A DNA stretch of 64,000 nucleotides from an uncultured Clostridia bacterium. GTDB taxonomy: Bacteria; Bacillota; Clostridia; Christensenellales; UBA1242. A program made the translations under genes and the position numbers. Shown here piece after piece: positions 53,719-63,639 of the stretch. The DNA lies in the NCBI GenBank assembly GCA_934748015.1, contig CAKVHF010000001.1, positions 372,001-436,000 on the forward strand. Reading direction: 5' to 3'. How positions within the stretch are numbered: the first letter of the stretch is position 1; the number at the start of each line of letters is the position of its first letter. The notes beneath the pieces were generated by a model. The model had not been told where the DNA came from, searched no databases, and worked only from the letters and a program-made list of their open reading frames with translations.

Positions 53719-54453
53719 ATGTCTACAATCTATAACATGACATTTACAATTATTTCAAGAAGTATTATTATTTATATTTTGGTATTGTTTTTGTTGCGTA
53801 TTATGGGTAAGAGACAGATAGGTCAAATGCAACCTTACGAATTTGTTATTACCTTGATCATTGCTGATCTGGCAACAATCCCTATGGCTGATACCGCCCT
53901 ACCACTACTGCATGGAATTATCCCCTTGCTTACTTTGTTGTGTATTCATTTCTTATTTACAGTACTGGAAAAGCGATCAATATGGATAAGAAAAGTATTG
54001 AATGGTAAACCAGTTATTCTTATTGACCAAGATGGAATAAATTATGAAAATCTTAAACTAGTCAATATGAATTTCAACGATCTGCAAGAAGGATTGCGAA
54101 CGGCTGGATACTTCAACCTAGAAGAGATACTTTACGCTATTATTCAGACCAATGGAACACTTACTGTACTGCCTAAGGCTGAATATGCTCCGCTTAATGC
54201 CCAAGCAATAGAAAAGGAAGTGCCTCAATCTAGTCTACCTATTATATTAGTTGCAGAAGGTAAACTGATGAAGGAAAATGCAGAACTAGCAAAGATACAA
54301 GAAAGTTACCTTAACAAATATCTTGTAAAAAATGGTATTAACAAAATAAAGGATGTATTGCTACTTACCATAAACACACAAGGTAAAATATATGTTCAAG
54401 CATACAATAGCAAAGCAAAAACTATAGAAACCGATTACTCGGGAGACTGGTAA
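53719..54453 (+). CDS. DUF421 membrane protein (YetF family)
   Basis: The 244-residue protein has three N-terminal membrane helices, the family signature RIMGKRQIGQMQPYEFVITLIIADLA, and a cytosolic domain with GKPVILIDQDG and NLEEILYAI. Function is unknown; in spore formers the family is often linked to membrane or spore-envelope roles. It starts 12 bases after the flippase stop and is probably in its operon. Confidence 0.88.
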   Translation: MSTIYNMTFTIISRSIIIYILVLFLLRIMGKRQIGQMQPYEFVITLIIADLATIPMADTALPLLHGIIPLLTLLCIHFLFTVLEKRSIWIRKVLNGKPVILIDQDGINYENLKLVNMNFNDLQEGLRTAGYFNLEEILYAIIQTNGTLTVLPKAEYAPLNAQAIEKEVPQSSLPIILVAEGKLMKENAELAKIQESYLNKYLVKNGINKIKDVLLLTINTQGKIYVQAYNSKAKTIETDYSGDW

Positions 54454-54454
54454 T

Positions 54455-54841
54455 ATGAAGAAAACTATAATTATAATTATTATTGCTGTACTGCTTAATG
54501 CTTTTGCAATATATGAAGTAGTCAGTGTAAGCAATTTCAATGCCACTTTGCAGAGCAACGTTATGTCACTACCCAAGAAATACGAAGAAAACAAATCTAA
54601 TATATCGGTACTTACTGAGGATGTAAAGGTAATAGGACAATTATGGGAAGATAATGAAAATAAACTATTTCTTATATTTAGTCACAAAGACTTAAGTGCA
54701 ACATCGGATTCTATCAATAGGCTACTATCCTACACCGAAAATAACGATTACATTAATGCTTATGTCGAAGTAAAGCTGTTAGTAAGTTATGTTGATAAGA
54801 ATACTTCAATTATGGGCTTCAATGTTCAAAATGTATTATAA
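54455..54841 (+). CDS. DUF4363 family protein
   Basis: The 128-residue protein has an N-terminal signal-anchor (TIIIIIIAVLLNAFAIYEVV) and a helical external domain (NENKLFLIFSHKDLSATSDSINRL), as in DUF4363. It commonly follows DUF421 genes in clostridia. Its start is one base after the DUF421 stop, with GGGAGA ahead of it. Confidence 0.78.
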   Translation: MKKTIIIIIIAVLLNAFAIYEVVSVSNFNATLQSNVMSLPKKYEENKSNISVLTEDVKVIGQLWEDNENKLFLIFSHKDLSATSDSINRLLSYTENNDYINAYVEVKLLVSYVDKNTSIMGFNVQNVL

Positions 54842-54936
54842 CTAATGCAGGTTAAATTGTAAACTAGACAAAAAACCAATAAGTCTGCAATTTCTAAAGT
54901 ATAAATAAAATAAAACTATCTAATATAAATAGTAAG

Positions 54937-54990
54937 AAAAAAGTTGAGCTATCTAACCAATAATGGTTAAAAATTAGTTCAACTTTTTTT
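54937..54990. terminator. Intrinsic terminator after the DUF421-DUF4363 genes
   Basis: AAAAAAGTTGA pairs with TCAACTTTTTTT, with an inner TAACCA/TGGTTA hairpin. The downstream minus-strand gene could use it too. Confidence 0.8.
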
Positions 54991-55072
54991 ATATTCTGAC
55001 AGTCCGAACATTAAAGTTATTTGTTAGATATAATGTTATAATAATTTATTAGATAAAATATTATAACAGATT

Positions 55073-55465
55073 CTATCTTTTTCTAATATTAACAGCAATT
55101 AATCCAGAGATTGCTCCTAGGATAGAGCCAAATAAGATATCAGTAAAAGTTGTTAACCCAACTGACATTGTACTACTAAGAATTGAAAATACTAAGTATG
55201 ATAGTATGGCATATAACAGTCCGATAATAAGTCCTTTTACAAAACCTTTGCTAGATCCCTTAAGAGCAATTAATACACCAACAAAAATACTAACCGCCTT
55301 GATTACTTGATTGATAGGCATTATCCAACCATCTGGGATATTAGCAAATCTTATTATAATAGCAAAAATTATTATTAGTGCCATAGAGATAATAAGTGAA
55401 AATATTGTTCCTTTTGTGATCTCCAACGCAACACTACCGTTTTTTAAGTTCTTTACTTTTTCCAT
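55073..55465 (-). CDS. TIGR04086 family membrane protein
   Basis: The 130-residue protein has four membrane helices in the family arrangement, with GALISGLIAVN-like ending and a short Lys/Asn N-terminus. AAGGAG precedes the ATG. Members are widespread in Firmicutes, often near preprotein-translocase genes, with no known function. Here it stands alone. Confidence 0.78.
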   Translation of the reverse strand: MEKVKNLKNGSVALEITKGTIFSLIISMALIIIFAIIIRFANIPDGWIMPINQVIKAVSIFVGVLIALKGSSKGFVKGLIIGLLYAILSYLVFSILSSTMSVGLTTFTDILFGSILGAISGLIAVNIRKR

Positions 55466-55585
55466 ATATTTCTCCTTAAAAAATATCTAATATTATAAGC
55501 GTCAACTTATCAATAAATTGTATGTTAAATAACTCATACAATATGTCAGTATTATTTTATTTTGAGGCAGTTTTGTCGAAAATGC

Positions 55586-55620
55586 AAAAAAAATACCCCT
55601 AAGAATTGCTTAGAGGTATT
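55586..55620 (-). terminator. Intrinsic terminator after the Ppx/GppA-like gene
   Basis: AATACCTCTAAG pairs with CTTAGGGGTATT, followed by eight T on the minus strand. Confidence 0.8.
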
Positions 55621-55635
55621 ATATATTTATATTGT

Positions 55636-57153
55636 TTAGATAATTTCAAGATTTTTAGCAAATATCTTCTTAAACTCGTTAGCCAATAGCATTGCATATT
55701 TGATCTCAAGCCTTGCATCTGTAGCACAAACAGTCTTAACAATAACACTATCACCCAAGATGTCACAATTGATATCAGATATACTTGCCTTGCCTGTTAT
55801 ATCCAAGCCTTCTGCCAATTTCACAATCATAGCAAGCTTCTTGACAGCATCTAGATCTTCTTCTGTTACAAGATCCTTATACTTAACCCAATCTGCTAGA
55901 TTGAAGTTGTCTGCATCACGCAATTTTGCAACAAATCCTGCAAGAACCAACTCGCTATGGGTCAATCCATATAAATCGCTATTGATGATTATTCCAAAAG
56001 ACGCCTTAACACTTTCGATTCCGTTAACTCTTCTGCCACAATCAGACATGTAACTAGCAACACGCAAAATCTTGGTGTATGATCTAGGCAACTTGTGTAT
56101 AACTTTCAACTGCTTAAACAGTATCATGCTTAAGTTATATACTTGTGAGAACGCCTCTTCTTTGCCGTCATACGCCTCAACATTGGCTTGCAATGAATAA
56201 CCAACATTATCCGCAATTGGCTTTTCCATAGTTAGTGGCAAAACATAGTTGAATAATACTCCATATTCGAAGCCATACTTGGACACAGCAACATCGGTTC
56301 TGTTCATCTTATCAAATAATGCCTCTACAATAGATATGCCCGCTTGAATATAATATGTATCACTTACAGATATACCCTTTAACTTATTAGATATACCCGT
56401 AATTGTCTTAACTGCATTGTATACCTTGTCTATATCTTGTCTAGACATCTCATAATTATGCTCAACATCTAACGGATACTTTCTTGCTCTACGACTTATT
56501 ACACCAATATTGCGGAATACACTGCCGGTACCTATCAATTCCCACTCTTCTGGGATTTCGTCAAAAGTCCAGTTCTCTAGCAAATCAATCTGCTTAGCAA
56601 AGAACTCTCTCATAGCAGAACACTTTTCTTCGCTACTTCCTTCGAAATTAGCGAATTCATTCTCTAGATTGATTTTGCCATAAGGAATAATGATAGTTGA
56701 AAGAACTGTACGGCGATTGTAATATAGGATATTGGTTGAATAATCAGCAACATCAATAATAACACCCTTAGGCTTGTTCATAGTATTGATAACTGCTGTG
56801 TATACATTGTTGATAGTTGTTTCTGGAGTTAAGATCTCAAAACGGAAAGTAGAAACATTGGCAACCTCATTAATAAATCCATTGCAGTTCTTCGCTTGCT
56901 TAACCACATCAGTTACATAGCAAAAATTTTCTTTTACTCCATTTTTGTTCAAAATCTCTTTGAAAATAGATAGTACTTCGGTTACTTCGCCAATAACTGA
57001 AGATTTAATAATCTGTTCTTTTTCAAAATCTTTAGTTAAATCAATAGGAATAGTCAAACAATCCCTTACTGTAAAAGATTTGTTAGGAAAAACATCCACT
57101 TGTTGCATTCTTAAATATTTAGTATTTAATTCGATAATTGCTATTTTTTCCAA
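55636..57153 (-). CDS. Ppx/GppA-like protein with degenerate active site
   Basis: The 505-residue protein follows the Ppx/GppA plan: two ASKHA halves, then an HD-type helical domain. The phosphate-1 motif DxGSNS appears as ELNTKYL (8-14), phosphate-2 DIGGGS as DVADYS, while the adenosine-site GTGSVFRNI is kept. In the HD domain LHDIG reads MSDCG. It may therefore have lost polyphosphatase/pppGpp phosphatase activity and act as a binding protein. The start is TTG at 57153, seven bases after AAGGAG. Confidence 0.75.
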   Translation of the reverse strand: MEKIAIIELNTKYLRMQQVDVFPNKSFTVRDCLTIPIDLTKDFEKEQIIKSSVIGEVTEVLSIFKEILNKNGVKENFCYVTDVVKQAKNCNGFINEVANVSTFRFEILTPETTINNVYTAVINTMNKPKGVIIDVADYSTNILYYNRRTVLSTIIIPYGKINLENEFANFEGSSEEKCSAMREFFAKQIDLLENWTFDEIPEEWELIGTGSVFRNIGVISRRARKYPLDVEHNYEMSRQDIDKVYNAVKTITGISNKLKGISVSDTYYIQAGISIVEALFDKMNRTDVAVSKYGFEYGVLFNYVLPLTMEKPIADNVGYSLQANVEAYDGKEEAFSQVYNLSMILFKQLKVIHKLPRSYTKILRVASYMSDCGRRVNGIESVKASFGIIINSDLYGLTHSELVLAGFVAKLRDADNFNLADWVKYKDLVTEEDLDAVKKLAMIVKLAEGLDITGKASISDINCDILGDSVIVKTVCATDARLEIKYAMLLANEFKKIFAKNLEII

Positions 57154-57336
57154 AATATATCTCCTTGGTTAAATCATATAAATAATTTGCACAAAATTGA
57201 TTTGTTACTATGTAAATTATTTACAAAGCAAAATTCTCCATTTAACTAATTGAATTATATCACATAAAAACAAAATTGTACACCATAAAATTAAAACTTT
57301 TGAAAAAACTTAAATAATATTTAACCCATGTCGTTA

Positions 57337-57372
57337 CAAAAAAACTTAGGAAACGATAGCGTCACCTAAGTT
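57337..57372 (-). terminator. Intrinsic terminator after the ferredoxin gene
   Basis: A perfect 8-bp stem AACTTAGG/CCTAAGTT with a 14-nt loop and seven T on the minus strand. Confidence 0.85.
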
Positions 57373-57385
57373 AATATGTTATATA

Positions 57386-57550
57386 TTATTCGTCAATGGC
57401 CTCTACTGGACATACACCAACACATGTACCACAATGAATACAAGTATCTTGATTGATGATTGCCTTGCCAGTATCCATAGAGATTGCTCCAACTGGACAA
57501 GCACCTGCACATGTACCACATCCGATACATTTATCTTGATTTACTAACAT
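57386..57550 (-). CDS. 2[4Fe-4S] ferredoxin
   Basis: The 54-residue clostridial-type ferredoxin has two CxxCxxCxxxCP clusters: CIGCGTCAGACP and CIHCGTCVGVCP. I start at the ATG at 57550 after GGGAGG; the longer frame would add a spurious hydrophobic leader. It is a low-potential electron carrier, monocistronic with its own terminator. Confidence 0.95.
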   Translation of the reverse strand: MLVNQDKCIGCGTCAGACPVGAISMDTGKAIINQDTCIHCGTCVGVCPVEAIDE

Positions 57551-57696
57551 ATTTCCTCCCAAACATATGCCAAATATAAAGCATATAAATAATTTTTTGA
57601 TTATGGTCAACTTAGAACTCTAGTCAACCATAATACGGAGTAATAATAACACAAGAATATCTATTTTGGCAAATTAAAAATGTTATAATATAAAAA

Positions 57697-58140
57697 TTAT
57701 TTCTTATCAAACTGAAATCTGTGATACTTGGATCTAATATATACATCCTTTGTCAAATAATTGTCTGACTTATATTGACTGATAGAATCAAACAACTGAA
57801 ATAGTCCTATAAAGATAAGAAATATACCAAAATATATCCTAAGTTGCTCGTTAGACATTGTTGTTGCTAACCAAGCCGAAAGAACCGAGCTTACTACACC
57901 GGTTGCAACAATCAGTAGTCCTATTTTGGTTTCGACTAATTTATTCTTATAATGTATAATCAGTGCAACGATCGCTGTGGGGATAAACACAACCAAGTTG
58001 ATACTTTGCGAAATCTTCTGTTCTACATCAAGAAGCAGTGTAAGGATAGGAATCAAAAGTGTTCCGCCACCCATTCCCATACCAGCAATCACTCCACCAA
58101 ATATGCCTGCAACTATATACCATATCCACATATTATTCAC
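57697..58140 (-). CDS. TSUP-family (TauE/SafE) half transporter, second gene
   Basis: The 147-residue protein is one four-helix half of the TauE/SafE (TSUP) anion-exporter fold: GVIAGMGMGGGTLLIPIL then LNVVVFIP-like and SNEQLRIYFGIFLIFIGLFQL. The usual single gene has both halves in about 250 residues. The start is GTG 58140 or ATG 58131; both have weak sites. It follows the other half-gene with a 72-base gap. Confidence 0.8.
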   Translation of the reverse strand: MNNMWIWYIVAGIFGGVIAGMGMGGGTLLIPILTLLLDVEQKISQSINLVVFIPTAIVALIIHYKNKLVETKIGLLIVATGVVSSVLSAWLATTMSNEQLRIYFGIFLIFIGLFQLFDSISQYKSDNYLTKDVYIRSKYHRFQFDKK

Positions 58141-58212
58141 CTACTGTCCTTTTAGAATATAAAACTATATTTATGGCTAAATATTGCGATTATTCTGCTA
58201 CTTGCATAGTAC

Positions 58213-58680
58213 CTATAATGATTGCACAATTAGCCATACTCCACCACCTAAAATAACAAAACTAAATATAAGTTTTAATAGCTTATTGTTAAGGCTCTGC
58301 AATAGGTATGCACCTACAATTCCGCCAACAACAAAACCAATGCCAGTAGTCCATGTCTTATCCCACTGGAAATATCCATTGAGTAAGTACATCACAAAAC
58401 TGGCAATACTAAGCGGTAGCATTATTAATATAGTAGTTGCGTGTGACTTCTTCTCTTCTAGCCCTACTAAATATGTAAGCGTAGGAACGCAAATCATGCC
58501 TCCGCCACCACCCCAAAAGCCGTTGATAAAGCCAATTATTAGTCCTATTGTCAATAAGAATAATGGCGTTTTTTTGCTTGCTTTCTCTAGGCTATACTTC
58601 TTAGTAGAATACGCAACATAATAGATATTTGCTTGTCTTTCCATAGTATTATTGTTTTCTTTTTGTTCAAATATATTCAT
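58213..58680 (-). CDS. TSUP-family (TauE/SafE) half transporter, first gene
   Basis: The 155-residue protein has a 40-residue polar N-terminus and then the GFINGFWGGGGGMICVPTLTYLVG motif and four helices of a TSUP half. With the downstream gene it would reconstitute a full transporter, perhaps for sulfite, sulfonates or other oxyanions. No Shine-Dalgarno is clear at the ATG 58680. Confidence 0.8.
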   Translation of the reverse strand: MNIFEQKENNNTMERQANIYYVAYSTKKYSLEKASKKTPLFLLTIGLIIGFINGFWGGGGGMICVPTLTYLVGLEEKKSHATTILIMLPLSIASFVMYLLNGYFQWDKTWTTGIGFVVGGIVGAYLLQSLNNKLLKLIFSFVILGGGVWLIVQSL

Positions 58681-58829
58681 CAAAATATATAGTTGGATGA
58701 ATAATAAATAAATATTGCACCATACTAGAATTGGGAAATTTTACCAATTGCACATATTAAACATTATAGGTCAGACACTAGAAAGCGGTAAACTTTTTGA
58801 AATTTTGGGACAAAAGTAAAGTGATTTGC

Positions 58830-58858
58830 TTGTCTTATGAAAAAGATTATTATATAAT
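58830..58858 (+). promoter_or_regulatory. SigA-type promoter of the 1140-residue surface protein
   Basis: TTGTCT (58830-58835), 17 bases, TATAAT (58853-58858), about 40 bases before the ATG. Confidence 0.7.
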
Positions 58859-58899
58859 AATCAAGTTAATAAAATTAATTTACTAAAGGTAGGCTTGAA

Positions 58900-61800
58900 A
58901 TGTCAAAAAATTTAACAAAAATAAAAAACTTCTTGGGCAAGATAATTATTGTGCTTGGCATTATCTGTTTAGCATTGTTTGCTAGAGTAGATATCAAGAG
59001 TGCTAAGACAGTTTTTGCATTGAACAAGAAAGATGTAAGTGAAGATTTTCTTACCAATCCCAACTTCTATTCCACTAGTTCTAGCAACATTGCTTCTAAT
59101 AGTCACTGGTCCACAGTAACACCAGATGATGAAGACAATGCTTCTAGTTTCAAGAAAGGTATAGTGAATGTTGAGAAGATCGAACAGACAATAAACGAAG
59201 ATACAGACAAGACAACCGCTGGTTCTAATGGTGTTATTGTTAATAATCTATGGAAAAACTATGGATTGTTTGAGTCCCCTGGCAAAGTGAGTTCGGTTGA
59301 GATAGGTTCTGAAAACACAGATGGTGTCAATAACTATCTTATGATCAACGCATACAACTTCTCGGGTCATATTGGCTACAAGAGTGACAGTTACACATTG
59401 CAGAAAGGTTCTTACTATAAGATCGCCGTTACCTTGAAGACAATTAACAAAACAATTGATGTTGATGTTAAAGACGACAAGGATGACGAACTTACAACTG
59501 AAACAAGATCATCAGATGCTAGTGCATCAATATATCTAGATGGTATCTCTGATAGCAAAGCTGCTACTAAGTTCGAGAATTTGAAAACTAACAATGCTTG
59601 GAAGACATATTACTTCTACATTAGCACTAATTCCTTCACTGCTGAAAGCAACATCAATATTCAGTTGTATCTAGGTAGCAAGACTAATCAATGTCAAGGT
59701 GCAGTATTCTTCAGCGAAGTAAAGATCGAGCAATATTCTGAATCTGAGTACAACAAGGAAGCAACTGAGTCTAGATTGTCTGACAGCAATGTTAACGGCA
59801 TTGATCTTAACAATGCATACGATTATACACTTGTTAGCAACGGAAACTTTGAGAAAGGTCTAACCAACTGGAACATTATTGGTTCTGCAACTACTGGTGA
59901 TGTATTTGTAACAGCATTTGATACTAGATCCAATGGTTATCTAAGAGGTAACAGCAAATACCCTGCTATCCCTAAGAACAACAACTCAAGTTCCAGCAAC
60001 GTAAATGCAATTGCAATATATAGTAACCCAGATGACAACAAGTCAACATATTATGGTGTAGAGAGCAATACATTTACTATCAAGCAATATGGATTGTATC
60101 GTATCAGTCTATGGGCTTATAGCGATAGTGGTTCTAGCAATGGTGCTTATATTACCCTATTTGATAACGACAATGACACTAAAACAATTTCGCAACAGAT
60201 ATCTACTAGTGTAAGCAGTGATAGCAAATCTCTAACAAATGATTGGACAGAGTATGAGTTCTATGTTCAAGGTCACTCCCTAAGAGATTGTAATCTAAAG
60301 CTTCAATTGACAATAGGTAAAGATTCTTCGAAAGATTCTACAGTTAACTATGCAATGTTTGATGATATTAGAGTACAGGAAATCAACTATTCGCAATACA
60401 ATTCTGGCAAAAAGAGCACAAACACTCTAGCAATGACCAGCACACAAGATAGTTCTTATCTAATTGCCAATAATAATTTTGACGATGTTAAGAACGAAGA
60501 TATGGACACTAACAAGCCTCTTACCCCAGCAGGCTGGACACTTAACTCTGTAAGTGATAGTGTTTATGCTGGTGTAATCAATACTAACGCAGGGGCATTT
60601 GCAAGCAAAGTATCTAACTATGGAAAGATAAGCAATTTGCTTAACCCTGGCAAAATTGATCAATACAGTCCTACAGACATCAACAATGTATTGATGATGG
60701 GCACATCTAGCACAAATAAGACTATAACTTACACTACTGAATCTACATTCTCACTATCCGCCAATTCTTACTACAAGTTGTCATTTAATGTATTTACACA
60801 AGAACTAGGTGATAGCAACAAGGGTGCTGACTTCTATATCACAGATTCTAACAATGTTCAATTGATTGCAATTGAAAATATGAGAACTAATAGTGCTTGG
60901 GCAACTTACACATACTACATTGCAACCAATGCATCCGCTAAAACTTGCAATGCTATACTAAATTTATCCAACACTGCTTGTTATGCTTATTTTGATAATA
61001 TTCAATTAACTAGCATAACTAAAGATCTATACAACGAGTTAATTGAAACTAAAAACGAAAATCAATTTGTTGACTTAAACAAAAACTATCTAACTGACAC
61101 AAACAACTGGACAAAGTCAAGCAACGGAACACCTAATGCTAATGTTGGTTTCATCAAATCTTCCGATTATGATATCTCTGTAGATGGTGAAAAAATTATA
61201 TATATCTCTTCCAACACAGGTGACACCAACTATACTTTAACTAGTGTGGATGACATATCAGTTACTGCCAATTCATTCTACAAGTTAACTGCATATATTA
61301 ACACTTATGATATCAGAAAATTTGCTTCAGACAATAACACTGAATATGGTGCTAAGTTCTGTATCAAATACAATGACAAAGTAAACGGAATATATAATAT
61401 TACTACCGATGCTAACGAGTTCGTGAAATACACAATATATCTTGCAACCAATGACACCACTACCCTAAAACTTATCTTAGGATTGGGTAACGAAGACAAT
61501 CTAGTATCGGGTACAGCATATTTCACAAAAATTGAAGTAACTAAGTTTGATAGCGAAACCGCTATGAACGATGATCGTGCAATTGTTAGTGATAACACCA
61601 GCACATATATCGAGAAACAAGTAACTAAGACAGAGGATGGCGACAACTCTGACGAAGATACTAAGACTACAACCTACTCACCTAACTGGTTAGCAATAAG
61701 CAGTTTGATCACCAGTGTTGCTATGGTTGCTGCAATTATCGCTTTCTTTATTAGAAAAATTGACTTCAAGAAAAAGCGTAAGAAAGTTACAACAAACTAT

Positions 61801-62322
61801 GACAGAAGAAAAACCCTAGACAAGAGATATGATATCAAGGAAAGAATTGAATACAGAGAATCTCTAATTGAGGGACTAAACAAGGATCTAGAAGATATCA
61901 AGAACACAACTAAATCATTTAAGGCAGACTATGACAACAAGCTTAACCAATTGAAGACTTCTGCTGATACATCTAGTGAATCTCTAAGAAAACAATATGA
62001 CGATCTAGAAGCTAAGAAGTTGGAGATATCAAAAGTGCACAATGCTAAGATAGCCGAAGACAAACTTCATGCTTCTAAAGAAGAAGACATCAAGTACAAT
62101 GAAGAAGTTGCTGTAATAGAGAAAGAGCAAAAAGTAATCTCTATCAAGATAAAGCATATCGACAAAGTATATGACAAAGAGAAAGTCAAGTACGAAGAAT
62201 TGATTGCAAGATCCGAAAAGAGACAAAAAGAAATCAAGGATGAAATAGAGAACATCCGCAAAGAAATCAAGTCTATTAACGAAGAGTTAATCAATCTAAA
62301 TACTAATAACAATAGTAAATAA
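58900..62322 (+). CDS. Large surface protein with carbohydrate-binding-like repeats and cytoplasmic coiled coil
   Basis: The 1140-residue protein has an N-terminal signal-anchor (14-37), then about four divergent beta-sandwich repeats (roughly 40-290, 310-510, 520-705, 710-900). They share N-terminal NGNFEKGLTNWN-like, SYYKLSF-like and YAYFDNIQL-like lines, resembling CBM/galactose-binding modules. A membrane span at 930-952 is followed by a Lys-rich region and a coiled coil of about 180 residues. It looks like a cell-surface receptor or anchor linking envelope to cytoplasm. Own promoter and terminator. Substrate unknown. Confidence 0.7.
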   Translation: MSKNLTKIKNFLGKIIIVLGIICLALFARVDIKSAKTVFALNKKDVSEDFLTNPNFYSTSSSNIASNSHWSTVTPDDEDNASSFKKGIVNVEKIEQTINEDTDKTTAGSNGVIVNNLWKNYGLFESPGKVSSVEIGSENTDGVNNYLMINAYNFSGHIGYKSDSYTLQKGSYYKIAVTLKTINKTIDVDVKDDKDDELTTETRSSDASASIYLDGISDSKAATKFENLKTNNAWKTYYFYISTNSFTAESNINIQLYLGSKTNQCQGAVFFSEVKIEQYSESEYNKEATESRLSDSNVNGIDLNNAYDYTLVSNGNFEKGLTNWNIIGSATTGDVFVTAFDTRSNGYLRGNSKYPAIPKNNNSSSSNVNAIAIYSNPDDNKSTYYGVESNTFTIKQYGLYRISLWAYSDSGSSNGAYITLFDNDNDTKTISQQISTSVSSDSKSLTNDWTEYEFYVQGHSLRDCNLKLQLTIGKDSSKDSTVNYAMFDDIRVQEINYSQYNSGKKSTNTLAMTSTQDSSYLIANNNFDDVKNEDMDTNKPLTPAGWTLNSVSDSVYAGVINTNAGAFASKVSNYGKISNLLNPGKIDQYSPTDINNVLMMGTSSTNKTITYTTESTFSLSANSYYKLSFNVFTQELGDSNKGADFYITDSNNVQLIAIENMRTNSAWATYTYYIATNASAKTCNAILNLSNTACYAYFDNIQLTSITKDLYNELIETKNENQFVDLNKNYLTDTNNWTKSSNGTPNANVGFIKSSDYDISVDGEKIIYISSNTGDTNYTLTSVDDISVTANSFYKLTAYINTYDIRKFASDNNTEYGAKFCIKYNDKVNGIYNITTDANEFVKYTIYLATNDTTTLKLILGLGNEDNLVSGTAYFTKIEVTKFDSETAMNDDRAIVSDNTSTYIEKQVTKTEDGDNSDEDTKTTTYSPNWLAISSLITSVAMVAAIIAFFIRKIDFKKKRKKVTTNYDRRKTLDKRYDIKERIEYRESLIEGLNKDLEDIKNTTKSFKADYDNKLNQLKTSADTSSESLRKQYDDLEAKKLEISKVHNAKIAEDKLHASKEEDIKYNEEVAVIEKEQKVISIKIKHIDKVYDKEKVKYEELIARSEKRQKEIKDEIENIRKEIKSINEELINLNTNNNSK

Positions 62323-62328
62323 AAAAGT

Positions 62329-62362
62329 AAGAGCCTAATAGGAATATTAGGTTCTTATTTTT
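62329..62362. terminator. Intrinsic terminator between convergent genes
   Basis: AAGAGCCTAATA pairs with TATTAGGTTCTT, with T-runs in both directions. Confidence 0.8.
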
Positions 62363-62365
62363 ATG

Positions 62366-63532
62366 CTATTTCTTACTGGTTTTATAATTGCGATTATAGA
62401 TATGTGTAATTTTGTAATAAATAATGTAACTATCCAAGAATACATACATTGCAGGGACAAAAAGTACCATGTCAACAATCCAAAATGAAACAAACAAGTA
62501 ATTGTCTACCCTATCAAATGTGGCGATATTGTAGGCATCACCATTAATGTTAAGTACTATATTATTATTGTGGAGTGTTGTATATATGTGATTGCTTAAA
62601 TCTGTATTATTATTTGTATCATACTGAGCAATTGTGCTATACAACTCGTTGCTAGGATGTCCGTATGTGTTTTTGCCGACAGATACAAAAATATTCTCTG
62701 GCTTCAACGCTTCTAATAGATCCAGGCTAGTACTATATTTGCTTCCATGATGTCCAGCAACCAAGACATCTACATCCGTATCAATGTCATTAAGCCGTGC
62801 GTAACTTAAGTATTGTCCCTCTATATTAAGGTGATCGGATAGTCCAATATTATGCCCGCTATCCCCTGCTAGCAATGTTTTGATGCCATTATACTCTATT
62901 AAAACAACTGCACTATAGTCATTAGTGTTATCATAATAACCTAGTGTTGGAGCCAACCATTTACAATTAATATTACCTAGTTCTAGTTCTAATCCAGCAT
63001 GATTATATAATATATTGGAACTGCTCTTGGTTAAGTTGTCCATAAATATTTGATAATCGGAACTATATTGGTAGTCGTGATATCTCATTGCATCACTCAT
63101 GTCTGGGATGACGATATTCTTAGGGTGATATTTGGTCAAAATATTATTTGCGTTGCCACTATGGTCATAATCAACATGAGATAATATCATATAATCAATA
63201 TTGCCACCATCTTTTAGCAATATCTTGTCTATATATTTATCAACCAGATTCCAGTCATCAACTTTGCCTGTGTCATAAATAATATTGGCATCACTACAGT
63301 GTATCATAACCGCTAAAGCCTGCCCAACATCCACTATATGTATCTGGCAATCATCATCAAACTGCGAATAATCGGGATATAATTTCATTGCAAGATTGAA
63401 AAGTGATGTAAAAGGAAGAAGCAAAAGAATAATCATACAGATAGCAAAATAAATACAAGATTTCTTCTTATACTTGCAAGTTAACTCATCTCTATTAAGT
63501 CGTGTAATATTATTCTTTAATTTTCCTATCAT
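62366..63532 (-). CDS. ComEC/Rec2-like metallo-beta-lactamase domain protein
   Basis: The 388-residue product has an N-terminal membrane helix and a metallo-beta-lactamase domain with VDVGQALAVM, IIYDTG, the HxDxDH variant LSHVDYDHSGN, LLAGDSG and AGHHGSKYSTS, then two C-terminal membrane helices. This is the hydrolase part of ComEC without the DNA-channel domain; such proteins may degrade DNA or other phosphoesters outside the cell. I start at the ATG at 63532; no ribosome binding site is visible and a TTGAGT-17-TAATAT promoter would place the start within a few bases. Confidence 0.75.
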   Translation of the reverse strand: MIGKLKNNITRLNRDELTCKYKKKSCIYFAICMIILLLLPFTSLFNLAMKLYPDYSQFDDDCQIHIVDVGQALAVMIHCSDANIIYDTGKVDDWNLVDKYIDKILLKDGGNIDYMILSHVDYDHSGNANNILTKYHPKNIVIPDMSDAMRYHDYQYSSDYQIFMDNLTKSSSNILYNHAGLELELGNINCKWLAPTLGYYDNTNDYSAVVLIEYNGIKTLLAGDSGHNIGLSDHLNIEGQYLSYARLNDIDTDVDVLVAGHHGSKYSTSLDLLEALKPENIFVSVGKNTYGHPSNELYSTIAQYDTNNNTDLSNHIYTTLHNNNIVLNINGDAYNIATFDRVDNYLFVSFWIVDMVLFVPAMYVFLDSYIIYYKITHIYNRNYKTSKK

Positions 63533-63639
63533 AACAATAAATATATTAGCACATTTGCCACAAAAACTCAAAAAATATTTTAATTTATAAAAATATATGT
63601 TACAATAAATATATCTAATAACAAAAGAAGCGAGAGAAA

